From the NCBI GenBank assembly GCA_030549495.1, contig JAUIRK010000860.1, positions 281,501 through 345,500 of the forward strand: a DNA stretch of 64,000 nt, given 5' to 3'. The stretch comes from Nectonema munidae. Taxonomy: Eukaryota; Nematomorpha; Nectonematoida; Nectonematidae. The position numbers and the translations under genes were made by a program. Under the pieces are notes generated by a model. The model worked only from the letters and a program-made list of their open reading frames with translations, was not told the origin of the DNA and searched no databases. Of the stretch, positions 23,480-36,181 are shown one piece after another (the first letter of the stretch is position 1; every line of letters starts with the position of its first letter).

Positions 23480-24260
23480 AGCCTTTCTACCAGTACTGTT
23501 TGTCATCGTGTCGAACAGATTCACTTAAGACTCGTTGCTCAACTCTTGTCTTCTCCCTTTGGTTTTTACGACACCACTGATTACTTTTTTTGTGGTATTA
23601 TTCCTAACCACGCGTGTGTGAGAAAATTCTCCAACTTGTTCCGCTGCCTGGCACCATGACTTGAAAGGACATTTTTGACATTGTGCTTGCGTATTTTAAG
23701 CAGCACTGTTTAAAACTCTCCCTTTTTGTGTGCTAAAAAGACCATGGACAAGAAATGCTTGTGGAAAAGGCGCTGCTTCACTACTAGTGAGACACTATGA
23801 AGCAGTCGATTACACTCAGCCCAATCCTAAGGTACATTTCATCTTCTACAAAGAGCTCCTCTGTGCCAAGTCTAACAATTTTGTTAATGTCATGGTTGTT
23901 GTTGTGAAAGTTGTCACAATCCTCCCTAGCAGACTAAATAACCGCTAGTTCCAAGTACTAAAGGGCGATGTGTACGTAAATTACAAAACCTGCTCTTCTT
24001 CTGTGAGGTCCGTTGGCTTTGTCATGGAGCAATGCTCTTTAATGTCTGTAGCCTACAGTATCCCATGGCTAGCATTCTTTGTCAAAAAATCCTTCTAATC
24101 TATATCTTCTAGCTATATCGTTTAGCCTTGCTCACAAATATCACTATCCACCTAAACAATGTCAAAATAAAACTGAAAGGCAAAGCCATTCTGGGGACAG
24201 ATATGGAGACCCACATTACCAACTTTGAAGAAGAAAAAGAAATTTATTCGCAACAAAAAT
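23480..24260 (+). pseudogene. hAT transposase remnant (ZBED5/GTF2IRD2-like type)
   Basis: Plus-strand fragments resemble the middle of hAT transposases of the ZBED type. They include PNPKVHFIFYKELLCAKSNN, VVKVVTILPSRLNNR, a stop, FQVL, and then, in another frame, HLNNVKIKLKGKAILGTDME. The order (H-x-I-F-x-K/REL-x-AK, VVK-V-x-x-I-x-x-R-x-x-N-R, LN-x-x-LKGK) is that of the family. Several stops and frame changes make it non-functional. It starts just right of a hAT-type end at 23440. Confidence 0.5.
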
Positions 24261-24269
24261 CAACATAAA

Positions 24270-25235
24270 AGCACACAAAGTATATTATAAGTAGAACCAA
24301 ACATTAGATTTAATAAAATAAACGTCTTTTTATTTGTGCAGGAGTTTCAAAAGGCCAGGAAGCCGCTGAAATGAAAACAACCCTTGAACCCTAAACCAAC
24401 TTTGAGGTGAGCGGATTAGGTTTATGCGTGTGTACTACCAATATTCTCATCTAATCCTAATTCAAAAAGTTTGCTATCGAACATTTTTCTCAGTGATTAA
24501 AATAACAAAAGTGATTTTATCAGTGTTTGATGTGAAAATATGTTTACATCAAAGTTTGGCTTAATTCTCCTTTTTGTTGGATATGGTCATTGACAGAAGC
24601 TCTGAAAAACTGAGAACCAAAAACTAAGAAGATCGACTCTAGAAAAGACTTGTAGTATGGGCAAAAAAGCGGTGTTGATAAAATATGCGCCCTACTGCGC
24701 ACCTATATATTTTCCAATTGCATTAGCCAATTTAAATAAAAAACAATTTTTTTTAAAAACTCCGGAAAACTTAAAAAATATCTTTATACAAAAAAAAAAT
24801 TTTTTTTTTTAACTTTTTTATGAGAGTTTTTTGAATATTTTTTAACAGTACAATTGACCCAAGCTACCCAAATCTAAGCTTTCTTTTGGATTTAAAGTTA
24901 AAAAATTTTTGAAAAATATATTGTACTTTAAAAGTTTTTTAAATTTATTAAATCGAATTTATGCTCGATTTATACATTATTTTATTAAATAATTGGGTGT
25001 TTTAAGCATTATTAGAAAAATTTTCGAGATATTTTTTGATATGAAAAAAGACCTAACCTCAAACTATTAAAAAAAGCTATAGATAATCAGTAATTTAAGA
25101 AAATATTATTAAAAAACTAAAAAACAATAAGGTGGGTAGATCTCAAAGCACTTTCCAAAGTGTGCTGATATGCTTCCCTAAGCTTGAGAGTTGGTTAAGG
25201 ATGGGGATGTTGGTAGAGATAGGGAGGAGTTACGA
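24270..25235. other. AT-rich stretch, no gene recognised
   Basis: The only structure noted is GTGTTGATAAAATATGCGC near 24672, which recurs inverted near 38460. Homopolymer A and T tracts occur around 24790-24820. Confidence 0.4.
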
Positions 25236-25239
25236 ATGT

Positions 25240-26650
25240 TATTCTAAAAATTGAAATGAAAGGCAGATTAGTTTTTCATAGGGTTATCAACGATGGTGAG
25301 AGTTGTTTCAATGGTGTCAATGAGGGTTGCTAAGGATTTTAGTAATGTTGGGTGTAATAGAAGATCTATTAAGTAAAGAAAAGCAGCAAATTAGAAGATC
25401 ATAAGAGAAGATTTGACATGTGAAGATGAGATGTTATGGCGTTTCTTTTGTGTCGCATCCGAAACGACAATATGGATTTTCGCTAGCTTTAATTCGGAAG
25501 AAATATGCCTTGCATGGGCAGTGGCCTGATAGACAACGAATAGTTGAACGCGGTGGTGTAAATTTTTTGTTTTTGTAAGTTGTGTGTATTGTGCTTATGT
25601 GTGGTAAAGAGGAAATTAGTGCATTTTGAGATGAAGATATGGACATCTGCCATTCTTCTATAGAGGATAAATGATTGTGCGTTAGAAATGTTTTGAAACG
25701 TAAGTTGTTAATGATAGTGATGTGAGAATTTAGGAGTAAGTTTGAGGTTAAGTAGTCTCTGAAGGAGTTTTCTGGTATGTTGAGTTATGATCGGATGAGC
25801 AGAGAAGTATTGTTTCTAGGAGAATAAAAGGTTTTTTTCTTTTTAGTTAGACTATTGATGATGTTCCATGGATTGTTTGAGTACTGGCTGGTGAATTTTC
25901 CCCATCAGTTCTTTTTAGTCTGACGTATTGTCTGTTTGTATTCTTTTTTAGCAGCAGAATGGATAGAAATGATTCTTAGAAATTAGAAATGATGGAAATA
26001 TTTCTTAGGGTTTTGACAATGCGTTTCAGTTTGTTTCTTAACACATTCAGTTCAGATGTCCAGAAAAAAACGTGTCTTCTTTTAGGAAATGGGTTGATAG
26101 GAGTAGAGGAGAAGATAAAATGTGAAACATGATCATTGAGGGATAGTGCCGCTTTATGGATGGATGAAGGTGAGGAGAGAGATGGTAATGTTGGGAGTGA
26201 GATGTTGAGAGTGTTGACATACGTGAGCCATTGAGTGGTGTTTTTTTTAGGGTGTTGTTATAGTTTTTGATAGTTGTAGTGTTAATGAGAAGTTGAAAAT
26301 TATGATGAAGTGATCTGATGCTGATAGGATGTCGGAGATCGACCAATTAAATATTAGATTGAGAGTATTTGATGTAGTTATTGTGAGGTCAATGTGAGAT
26401 GTGTATTGTTCGTTGTTATAAGAACGTTGGTATGTAAGGTTTAGATATAGATTGTGAGAGTATAAGAAATTGATGACTTGTTGTCCTCGTGGATTTTCTT
26501 TGTGGTCCCAGATGTGTGATCCAGCGTTGCAATCGGTTGAGATAATCAAAGTATATGTTGCTGGCAGTGTGGATATAGCAAGAATTAGCGATTGGGAGAA
26601 ATCAGAAAAGATGGCTAATGGGTGTGATGGGAGAGAGTAAAGGGTGCGAA
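25240..26650 (-). pseudogene. Decayed non-LTR retrotransposon with endonuclease and RNase H parts
   Basis: On the minus strand, about 26620-26247 translates to an AP-endonuclease end: TLIISTDCNAGSHIWDH, NPRGQQVINFLYSHNL, YTSHIDLTITTSN and LSASDHFIIIF, matching the DxNAxxxxWG, NxRG, SHIDLT and SDHxxI motifs of R1/I-type LINEs. Further on, 25646-25434 gives TIRCLSGHCPCKAYFFRI and NPYCRFGCDTKETP, then HLIFTC in another frame, the region after RNase H in LINEs of that kind. The reverse transcriptase between them is essentially missing, so this is an internally deleted relic. Confidence 0.65.
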
Positions 26651-27243
26651 AAGAAGAGGGTTAGGTTTGGTGTGTAAAAGAACAAAGTGAGAATTGTTGG
26701 AAGAGAATCATTTTAGCTCAAATTAATAAATGTATTATTAATAAAAGGTCTCATTTGTTGATATTTTACTTGGAGTAAAAAATATTCGCCATTTTTAAAA
26801 TAAGCAAAAACAACAGAAAACGAGGATTTTTGAGAGAAGAAGTGAATATGTACTGGAACAAAAAAAAAAGAAACAAAAAGAGAAAAAAATAAAAATAAAA
26901 TTCACTCGAAAAATAAACAACTAACACAATTATTGGTAAAAATATAAACAATTTATGAAAATACTTTTCAATTACAAATTTTATATATGTACGAAAAAAC
27001 CTGATTGTTTAACATAGAAATAAATACCTTACAACATCTTCCCAAATTCCTCTATTTTTTTCTTTCTAATCTAAGAACGATTTTTCATCTAATTATAAAA
27101 TGGCTGATAAAATATATTTATGATTCTTAGTCTGGAAAGGTATCAGTTTCTTCAATTAATCCGATAAGTATTATCTTTAAATCTTTTGAATTTACGTTTT
27201 AATTTATACCTTTTGAGGTTTTGAATTTAATAACTGCTCGTTT

Positions 27244-28366
27244 ATGAGTGATGGTGAATATAAGGACGCGGGAACCTATAAGTGTTCTCAATGTTCTATT
27301 TTAACCGAAGAGATGATCCAATGTGATAATTGTTTTGAGTGGAAATGTTTTGATTGTCAAAATTTCAATAAAAGTTTTTTCAAAACACTTGATAAATTTA
27401 GCCAGCATGGTTTTCTTTGGCATTGCACCGAATGCAGAAATAAAAATCGAAGTTCGATTAAAGAGATTTTTGATATAGTAAAAGATTTGAAATCACAAAT
27501 TGATGAACAAAACTCAATTATCAAAAAACTCAGTGAACAAGTTGAAGAGCTTAAAACACCTAGAGTTCAACAAAAGTTGTCTTTTGCTGAAATAATAAGC
27601 AAGAAAAGTGATAAACCAAAAAAATTTTGTACCAAAAATTGTATAGTTGTGGAACCAAATCAAGAATTTTTATCTGGTAAAAAATGAGGCTGAAATATTT
27701 CTGCATGAAAATTTGAAGTCTAAATGTAATATAAATAAAATTAAAGTTTTAAAATCCAAAAAGCTGTTAATTGAGGCTTCCTCTACAAAGTGCCGCAATA
27801 AAATCGAAGATGAATTGAAGGAAAAATTTAAGACAACGCAACTTGAAAATATAGTTCCCAAATTAACCTTCAAAAAAGTTCCAAATTTCATAGAAATGAA
27901 CGAAATAAATGAAAAAATATCATCACAAAATGATATTAAAGTTGAAGATATTTCAGTAGAAAAATATAAGTTCAATTCCAATAAATACCATTATGGAATT
28001 GATGTGGAATTTGATAAACAAGCTTTAACTAAAGTGCTAAAAGCAGGTAAAGTATATATTGAATTTTCATCATATCCAATAATCCCTACTTTACCGCGTG
28101 TAAAGCAGTGTTCAAATTGTCTTAAACTAGGACACTTTAAAAGTTTATGTAAATCAAAATCACAATATTGTTCTCTTTGTGGAGATAAAGATCATGAATA
28201 CACGAAATGTTCTTCAGAAATAACAACTTGCAAAAATTGCAAAGATAAAGGAATGCAAGCTGATCATCACCCATTTTCAAAAGAATGCCCTCTTAAGAAA
28301 AAAATATACGATGATTTGTTGATAAAAAAAATGAATGAATTGGATATATTACTTTTTAATGGTTGA
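27244..28366 (+). pseudogene. LINE ORF1 protein: PHD-like finger, coiled coil, CCHC knuckles
   Basis: ORF1 proteins of this type bind the element RNA. From the ATG at 27244 a PHD-like Cys/His domain comes first (YKCSQCS, MIQCDNCFEWKCFDCQ, LWHCTEC). A short coiled coil follows (DLKSQIDEQNSIIKKLSEQV). A one-base shift in the A-run near 27680 moves the rest into another frame. Three Cys-rich knuckles follow: KQCSNCLKLGHFKSLC, QYCSLCGDKDHEYTKC and TTCKNCKDKGMQADHH. The stop at 28364-28366 overlaps the ORF2 start. Confidence 0.8.
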
Positions 28367-31278
28367 CGAATCATTCGATTTAACAGATTTGCTTTTTGAT
28401 AATTATGATAAAAGTTATGATGTTCATTTACATAAATCTGATATTTTAAAATTAAATGAAGATAAATCTTCTGATTTTTTCAATTTTAACATATTATCAA
28501 TGAATGTTCAATCTATTCGAGCAAATTCAATCATATTGAATTAATGTTAAAACAATTAAAAAGAAACAATGTTTACATTGATGTCTTAGCCTTGCAAGAA
28601 ACTTGGATGTTGGATGATATTACATATGATATACCTGGTTACATGTTTTTTTCTCAACCGAAGAGAATTTCACAACATGGAGGCTTATGCTTTTTCGTTA
28701 AAGAACAGTATAAAGTTGACATTTTGGATAGTGAATTTTCGTCAAATCTTTATGAAGTTTTTTCCATTAGCTTAACTTCTGGTTTTTCAAATATTTTATC
28801 TTTTCACAATATTTACCGATTGCTTCTTTTTGGTAGCGATTATATGGATGAATTTTTTGAAAATTTTCAAACTTTTTTGATGAAAAACAAACACAATAAT
28901 AACAGATCAATTATTCTTGGTGATTTTAATATTAACCTCCTCGAATATAATAATAAGAATTATTCTTCCTTTTTTTTGAATTTGCTTATGCAACACCATT
29001 TCGTACCTTCAATCACCAAACCAACGAGATACCAAGCATTTACATTGATAGATAATATATTTGTATCAAGTGAGAAAAAATTTAAGGGATACAATATACA
29101 AACATCCTTTTCAGACCATATTCCAATTTTTACAACCATTGAACATAGCTTTCGAAATCAATTGCATAAAAATGAGAAATCTCCCAGAATCATATTTGAT
29201 AAGAGTTTTTTTCAGAATCTATTACGTTCAATTTGTTGGTACTTTCCAAGTGAGTCTGATCCAGAAAATATGATTTACACAATTAATCATTGTTTAAGTT
29301 ATTGTGCAAATCAAGCTAAAAAAGTACAAAAAATTCCAATAAGTATAAAGAAAGATTTGCTGAATGGGCAAATGAAGAATTATTGACTCTAATAAAGAAA
29401 AGGGATAAAGTATTTTTAAAATTAAAAGAACCCGTGAATATAAAATAAATTATGATTTAAAAAATCAACATGCTCACTTTTGTCAACAAGTAAAACAGAT
29501 GACGAGAAGTTTAAAAGAAAAATTCTATGCACGATTGTTTGAAAACAAAAATAGCAAAGAAGTTTGGAAGAATATTAATAAATTGATTAAAAAGAATGAA
29601 GATTCATCTTTAATTCTAAAAGATAATTCTCAAATCATTGAACAAAATCTATGTGATTTCATAAATAATTCATTTATTAGCCCTGTACCTCAATCATCTT
29701 TTTTCTGAAATGAAAAATTACATTCCTTTTCAAAGTTCGAAGTTTAGACTTGAAGAAATCACTCTGGAGGAAGTGCTCATTGCCATTAAAAATAGTAAAA
29801 GTGAAGATTTTTATGGAATTTCTTCTTATCACCTAAAACTCATTGAAAATGAAATAGCATATCCACTATTTTTAGCTTTTAATTCGTGCAAGCAAAATTC
29901 ACTCTTTCCATCATGTCTTAAAATTAGTAAGTGCATACCTGTCTACAAAAAAAAAGGTGAGAGACACGACATCAACAATTATCCTCCAATCTCTTTGATT
30001 AGCATAATTTCAAAACTTTTGAAAAAATTATTCTCAAGCAATTAATTCATCATTTTGATCAAAACAATCTCTTCAATTCAAAGCAGTTCGGTTTTAGGAA
30101 AAATTCTTCTCTACGTTTGCACATTCATTTTCTTGACATCAATTTATGAATATCTTGATTCTGGAGATTATATTTTAGCATTGTTCCTAGATTTATCAAA
30201 AGCGTTCGACTCAGTATCACATGAAAAACTTTTATTCAAGCTGGAAAAGTATGGATTTGATGAAAGAACTTTGAAACTTTTTAAATCATATTTGTCATTC
30301 AGAAAACAAGCAGTGTTTGCGAATGATAGTTATTCAAATTTGATTCATGTATCCAGAGGAGTACCTCAGGGTTCTGTTTTGGGTCCCTTCCTTTTTTTAA
30401 TTTATATTAATGACATATTTCAATCAAACGCTTCGTTAGAGTTTTTAGCTTTTGCTGATGATTTGACTATTCTTATACCTTATTCATTTCTCCTAAATGT
30501 TTCTCTGGCTCAGAATAAAACAATTGAGTCTGTTTATAGAGAAAATGTCAATAAAGTTTTTGGTTGGTGTACAGTGAATGAACTTGGAATTAATAACTCT
30601 AAAACTGTTCATATGTTTTTTTCTAAGAAAAATGCTCAGCCTACCTTCTTGAAAAATCTCAATTTGCATTTATCATTATCTCATAATTATTTAGGTTTAA
30701 TCTTGAGTGAAAAATTGAATTGGAATCTACACATTAAACACATTTGCACTAAAGTTAGTATTGTAATTGGTATTTTATATCGATTCAGATCACTCCCATC
30801 GAAAATTAAACTGGATATATATAGATCACTAGTTTTGCCTCATCTTTCCTATAGTTTGGTCTATTGGGGCTTTGTGGACCTCTCAAGTTTGCATACTCTT
30901 CAAAAAAAATGCATAAGATTGGTATCCAATCTGACATTCCGAGCGCATACTCTTTCAATTTTTAAAAGTAACAACTTGCTCAATATAAAAGAAATTTATA
31001 TCAAACAACTTTGTATTGTGGCTTGGAAATTTTATAATGGATATTTGCCTGTGGCCATAAGCAATTTTTTCACATTCAATCATGATTCAGAACGTTTTTC
31101 CCCAAGATATATGTATAATTTGCAGATACCATCATATCGCTTGAAATCCACGCAGTCAAGTTTGAAGTTTCGTATAACTAAAATCTGGAATGAATATTTG
31201 CAAGATTTTCAAATTATGAATATTTCACTTTCAACATTGAAAAGACGCCTGAATGAATATTTATTGAAACAAGATTGA
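28359..31278 (+). pseudogene. LINE ORF2 protein: AP endonuclease and reverse transcriptase, frameshifted
   Basis: The ATG at 28359 overlaps the ORF1 stop in ATGGTTGA. Endonuclease motifs appear in order: ILSMNVQSIRAN, LALQETWM, HGGLCFFVK, IILGDFNIN and SFSDHIPIFT. The reverse transcriptase follows: CIPVYKKKGERHDINNYPPI, QFGFRKNSS in a third frame near 30090, ALFLDLSKAFDSVSH (motif A Asp), GVPQGSVLGPFLFLIYINDI and AFADDLTILI (the catalytic AxxDD type). A conserved C-terminal region runs to 31278 without RNase H. Frame changes occur near 28530, 29370, 29700, 30030 and 30130. Most segments read well, so the decay is moderate. Confidence 0.85.
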
Positions 31279-31984
31279 ATCAATTTTGTGATGATTTAAT
31301 ATAATTTGATTTTTTTATTAAAATTTTTTTATATCAATTTCATTTTTAACTATGTTTAATTGTTGATTTAACATTTATGAACAATTAAAAAAAATATTTT
31401 AATGTTTTCTTTTTTTTTAGTATTTCTGTTACGGTCTTCTGACCCTTGAAATACAAGCATATTCTCAAATGTGAAATTTTTTTTATGAGATTATTTTATG
31501 CTAATAAATTCTTCTTCTTCTTCTACTTTTCAAAAAAAAATTAATAAAAATATTTATTGATATCAATATTTAAAAAAATGAAAGAATTAGTAATAAAACA
31601 CATATTTCACAAAAGAGAAATATAAGTCGATTGATTTGGGAAAAAAGGAGGACAAGGACTTATCGAGATGCCTATCCAAAAAAAACCTCAATCTTCCACT
31701 CTTTGAACTTTATCTGATTGGAAAAATTGAGATGAAAAAATAGCATGTAAAATTGTAAAGTTCTTATAAAATTGTTTATTATTTTGTGAAATAAAGCATT
31801 GTCACGTAAAAAAACAAACATAAAGACATATTGAATTGCGTGTGTTATGTTTTCATAAAAAATAATTAAAAATAAACCATTTTGCTTCTGGCACAAGTTT
31901 TGAAGTAAAACATACAAACACAAATTGAATACGGAGATCTGAAAATTTTCAAGAAATCAAAATAAAATAAAAACATTTATTTTA

Positions 31985-34900
31985 GGGGGGGGGGGCGAAA
32001 ATGACCTTTGCCCCCCCCCCCCCCCCCCCCCCAATAATTTTCTATAAGTAAGAGTTGCTGCTTGTTCATAAAACATGTATGCAGACTTTCGAATCAATCA
32101 AACATAATGCCAAGCTGCTCTGAAATTCCTATCGAACATATTTTACAGACGATGCGTGAGAGCTATATAATAATAATCCATTGCTTCAATATGCACACAA
32201 TAAGTAAGCAATGTTTATCACAGTGTCTCCTCTTTGTAGTATTTTTGAGCAAACACATGTTGATGATCCATTAGATTTTCTCATCTTCTGTCACAGTGAT
32301 TCTATTTCTCCTTCACTCTCCTCTGTTTTTCTCTTCCGCTTTCTCTGCTAAAACTCAATCATTCACTCAAGCTCATTCAAGCTCTCTTGTTTCATTCAAG
32401 CCCTCTTCTCTTGTTAAGCTCTCCTATCTCATTCAGCTCTCTTCTCTCCAGTGAGCTAGCTAGGCTGGCATAAGGGGCCGTGCCCACACTCCTATTCACC
32501 GCATGGTGCCCCCATGAATCTTATGCGATATAAGTTTTTGAAAATTTCTCCAATTAAAGGATCAAGAAAGTATAAATAATGTTGCGCAAGTTTTTTGTTT
32601 TTAAATTGTGCCCCTTCTATCAACTTTTTTTTGACTACACCACTGCTTCTGTCTAATTTGCATTTAGAGTTAAATTAAAATAGTTTTCAATCGTTACAAT
32701 TTTATATCAATGAATATTGTTAGACTCGCACTAAGAATATTTTTTCAACAAAATCTTATCACTATGTTTTCTATATTTTTTAACATTTTAAAACTTTAAT
32801 TTTTTCAAGTCAAGAAATTTTTTTCAATAGTTATTTGGGAATGAATGTTTTGATTATCTATTCCGTTTAAAAGCAAGAATACTCTAGTTGCTTAATATTT
32901 GAGCAGAGATATTTTTTATAATGTTCGATTGTTAAATTTTATAACTAACACTGTACATAATCAAATCACTTTTTTTAAGAAAATTTGTTGATTATTATAA
33001 TAAAAATATAATATCGAAACAAAATGTTTCAGTTTTTAAAAATGTACTTGATCTATTTATGACAGCTGTCAGAATTTTATTTGTAGACAGAAATATTCAA
33101 AAAAACGCAATGATTTTCTTTTCTCGTATACTTTGATTTATGTTAGTTGGTCCTCGGACATTTCGCCCCATTATTTTCATAAGACAGTTCGTCCCATGGA
33201 CAATTCGCCCCATTTTTTTCATAAGACATTTTGTTTCATGGACAATTTGCCCCGTTATTTTCATAAGACATTTTGTCTCGTGGACAATTCTAAAAAATTA
33301 AGAGATAAATTGATTAATTTGAAATAATTTAATAGAGATAAAATAAACAAGAATATAAAATTTTTAAATAATTTTACACATATAATAAGCAAAGATGGAT
33401 GAAACTAATAGCCTGTGAGACAATTTGTCAAAGGGCAAATGGTCTATGAGGCGAAATGTCTGTCGACCGTTATTTAAATAATTTTTAATTATGAGGGCTA
33501 GCTACTTAAACGTTGGCTTTTGCTGTTTATAAAAACTTGAAAATATCAAATAAACTCTAATTCTTTATGCCTCCTATTATTTTGAAATTATTCTGAGAAC
33601 AGATGGTTCCATTTTAAAATAGTGAAATTGCTTTATTAGCTTATTTTGTTTCCTTTCTCTCTTATGCTAATTATGTAGCAAATTTTTCAATTTTGAGTAA
33701 AATGTAAGGTAAGCGTATGTATTTTCATTTACCAGGCACTGATGTACCGCTTATGTCAAACTATGAACAAATTCCTATCGATGAGGAATCGAATCCAGAG
33801 GCTTCCGTGCTATGTCCATCATCTCAACCAACCTGACATGCCACCCATAGAGTATGCTGTAGGGGATACGTCAAATTAGTTTTCAAAAACTTAAATTATG
33901 CTCTAAAGTTTTTTAATTTTTGTTGAAGCTCTATAACTTTTTCTGATAGATTTTTTTTCCTTAAAAGTTATTATAAAAGGCAAATCATTGCAAAATGTTA
34001 ACAGTTATTTTACTTTTTGTAGCTTGTATCAATTTAACTTTTAAACTATTTTTGAATGATGCTGAGTAAAATGAAATAATGCGATCTTAATTTTTTGTTT
34101 GCACAATTATAACTTCATTTTATACCCTTACTCCTGAATCAATCACATTTTTCTATATAAACATCGCATGGTGTCTAGTAGACTCTTTGCCTTTAGACTA
34201 CATTTACTCATATAAACTATCCAACCTTCATTTATTTGTTTTCTCTATGAATCAAATTTCCTTTCATGAATTCCTGTAATGTGCCTGGTAGACTACTTCA
34301 TTTTTCAAATGAAAAGCCTATTCCACCCCCTAACAATTTTAGATTTTTTTTTAAACTAATGTATATTCGATGGTTGTAGATAAAAATGCCGCCGGAAAAA
34401 ATGCCCACAATTAAAAAGTAGGAAAAAATACCTCCTAATTTTTGATTTTTTTTAATTATATAAATATTTTTATTTGGTACCGTTTTGAATTGCTAAATTT
34501 CTAAAATTTCTTAATCTATAGGGTTTTTTTCTTTATAAAGTTCTTGAAAACAATAGCAAAGGTGCAGATTTGTGGGAATATCGCCCCCCCCCCCGATGTG
34601 CGCCCCTGACACAAAGTCCAAAAATATTTGCTGTTTTATAAAAATTTGTTTTGTATTTAAAAAATTGTCGTATGCTGAGTTTTTTAGTTTACTTTAATTA
34701 AATTTTAAATGTTTTTTTTTACAAAAAATCTTAATTTGACATATCTTTTTTAAAAATTTTAATTAATAATTTTTTGAAATTTTTTGTTTTGGGCATTTTT
34801 TTCGGGGGCATTTTTTCCTACATTTTAATTGGGGGAATTTTTTCTGCGCACCATATTCGATATGCAAATTTAATTAAAATATTTTCGCATGAAGCATAGT

Positions 34901-35054
34901 ATAATTCACCAATTTTGTAAAAAAAAAATATAAAGTAGTCTTATAAATTTAGGACTTTAGGTATGCGCTGAATACATTATATTTTAAAGGATTGCTTGAA
35001 TGTTTGGTCTCCCGTGGTATTTCCAGACAATAATTTTGAGGATGTGCGCCCCTG
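31985..35054 (-). mobile_element. Non-coding hAT-like element, copy A (inverted relative to copy C)
   Basis: Sequence from 31985 to 35054 is the reverse complement, with moderate divergence, of 41394-44610. The right end GATGTGCGCCCCTG at 35041-35054 is the hAT-type terminus. The left end is truncated inside a G-run at 31985. It includes a tandem motif of about 50 bp at 33150-33300 (TTCGCCCCATTATTTTCATA, AAGACATTTTG) and a decayed SINE at 33710-33880. At 34565-34605 a C-run followed by CGATGTGCGCCCCTG replaces part of the body, which looks like a leftover end of another copy. I see no transposase. Confidence 0.8.
33710..33880 (-). repeat. tRNA-derived SINE copy inside hAT copy A
   Basis: This is the inverted counterpart of the SINE at 42700-42870. 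On the minus strand TCGATTCC of the B box is decayed, while the body with TAAGCGGTACATCAGTGCC is still readable. Confidence 0.55.
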
Positions 35055-35639
35055 ATTTAGGATTTACATAGATCTTTCAAAATTTAAAATTTTGTACATA
35101 AAATAACTTGGATAAGATGTTATGATTAAAGAAAAAAAGGGTATTACTGAAATCTGCCGAGTGAAGATTAAATGTCAGATTAATTTAAAAATTAATCTAT
35201 TTTATGATTAAATAATATAATTTAGATTTATAATAAGATGCTGAAAATAAATTATTTTGAGATCTATTATAGTTTTTCTTGTAAGCTTTTCTGTCAGCTC
35301 ATTTTGCCCGGAAGGCAGTTTTACAGTTACTTTTGTATATATTTTATTAAGTTAAAAATCATACTTTTAAATGAGTAAAAAATTTTTTTGTTTAAATTCT
35401 GATGGTTTATTTTCTTTTTTTAATTTTTTTCCTAAGTTTAATCCAGTTTTTTATTTAATATTTTTACTTCGTTATTTTCCTAGAATTCAAAATTTGTGTA
35501 TCAGTTTTATTTTATAAATTTAATTTCCACAAACTTTTATTTTGAATTCACGGAAAATAACGAAGTAAAAATTTTAAATAAACTGGATTAAACTTGTGTT
35601 AAATAAAACTGTTGTTGTTGTTGTTTGACACAGTTTATA
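35055..35639. other. AT-rich stretch between transposon copies
   Basis: There is a short imperfect inverted repeat around 35440-35600 (AACTGGATTAAAC against GTTTAATCCAGTT, with AATAACGAAGTAAAA on the right arm). No gene is seen. Confidence 0.4.
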
Positions 35640-35819
35640 AAAGGCTAAGGTTTTGTTAGCTGGCGTGGAGCTTAAAATCTTGAGACCACATAGATTGCCG
35701 TTTCCTGACATATAAAAAAAAATAAAAATTTATATTTTATATAGCGAGGAAAATATTCAGCAAAGCTAATACACCAAAATTAGATACTAAACAGTAAAAA
35801 TTCAATTTTCTTAATATAT

Positions 35820-36020
35820 TCAGTAAGGTAGTGAATGAGTTGAGGCTTTTGGTAAACTTCTTTTAGAGAGTTTATCCTTATGCCATTTCTTCTAATACAT
35901 TTAATTATGAAAGTGTCTCACTTATCACACATCTTTTCACATTTAAAAAGTAAATGATCAGTATCTTCAACTGCATCACAACCAAATCTACATGATGACA
36001 TTTGCTTTATCTATCCGACA
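35820..36020 (-). pseudogene. LINE C-terminal (post-RNase H) remnant
   Basis: The minus strand reads CRFGCDAVEDTDHLLFKCEK, with MC then DK before a stop, followed by CIRRNGIRINSLKEVY. This is the same kind of Cys/His-rich end seen at 25434-25646 (CRFGCDTKETP, HLIFTC), typical of LINEs with RNase H. It lies downstream, in minus orientation, of the ORF1-like remnant at 37384-37980, with hAT copy B between. Confidence 0.5.
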
Positions 36021-36181
36021 AAGAAAACTTTTGCAAGAAAAATTACCGACTAATAACCTCTGGTCGCAGGGCTAAGAGATTAATTTTTCTATAATAAAAA
36101 AAAGTTTTAAACTATTCATACAAGGTACGTATTCAAAAATCCTTAGATTAAGGGTTTGAAGACGTCTATCCCACTCTAATT

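Larger units (their letters stand above)
27100..31530 (+). mobile_element. Nearly full-length non-LTR retrotransposon (LINE)
   Basis: Two consecutive open regions encode a PHD/CCHC ORF1 and an endonuclease-reverse transcriptase ORF2. The 3' end runs to AATAAATTCTTCTTCTTCTT (about 31504-31523), so the tail seems to be a TTC microsatellite rather than poly(A). There is no RNase H. The pattern fits the Jockey/CR1 group, but I cannot fix the clade. Both ORFs contain several single-base frameshifts, so this copy is dead although nearly complete. Confidence 0.85.

Noticed and set aside
26247-26549. A possible independent gene with a nucleotide-binding look
   Set aside because: The motifs (NPRGQQ, SHIDLT, SDH) are those of a LINE endonuclease end.
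33133-33327. 64-codon open frame with repeated His-Lys-Thr blocks
   Set aside because: It is the tandem motif of hAT copy A read in one frame, and the matching region of copy C is not preserved as coding.
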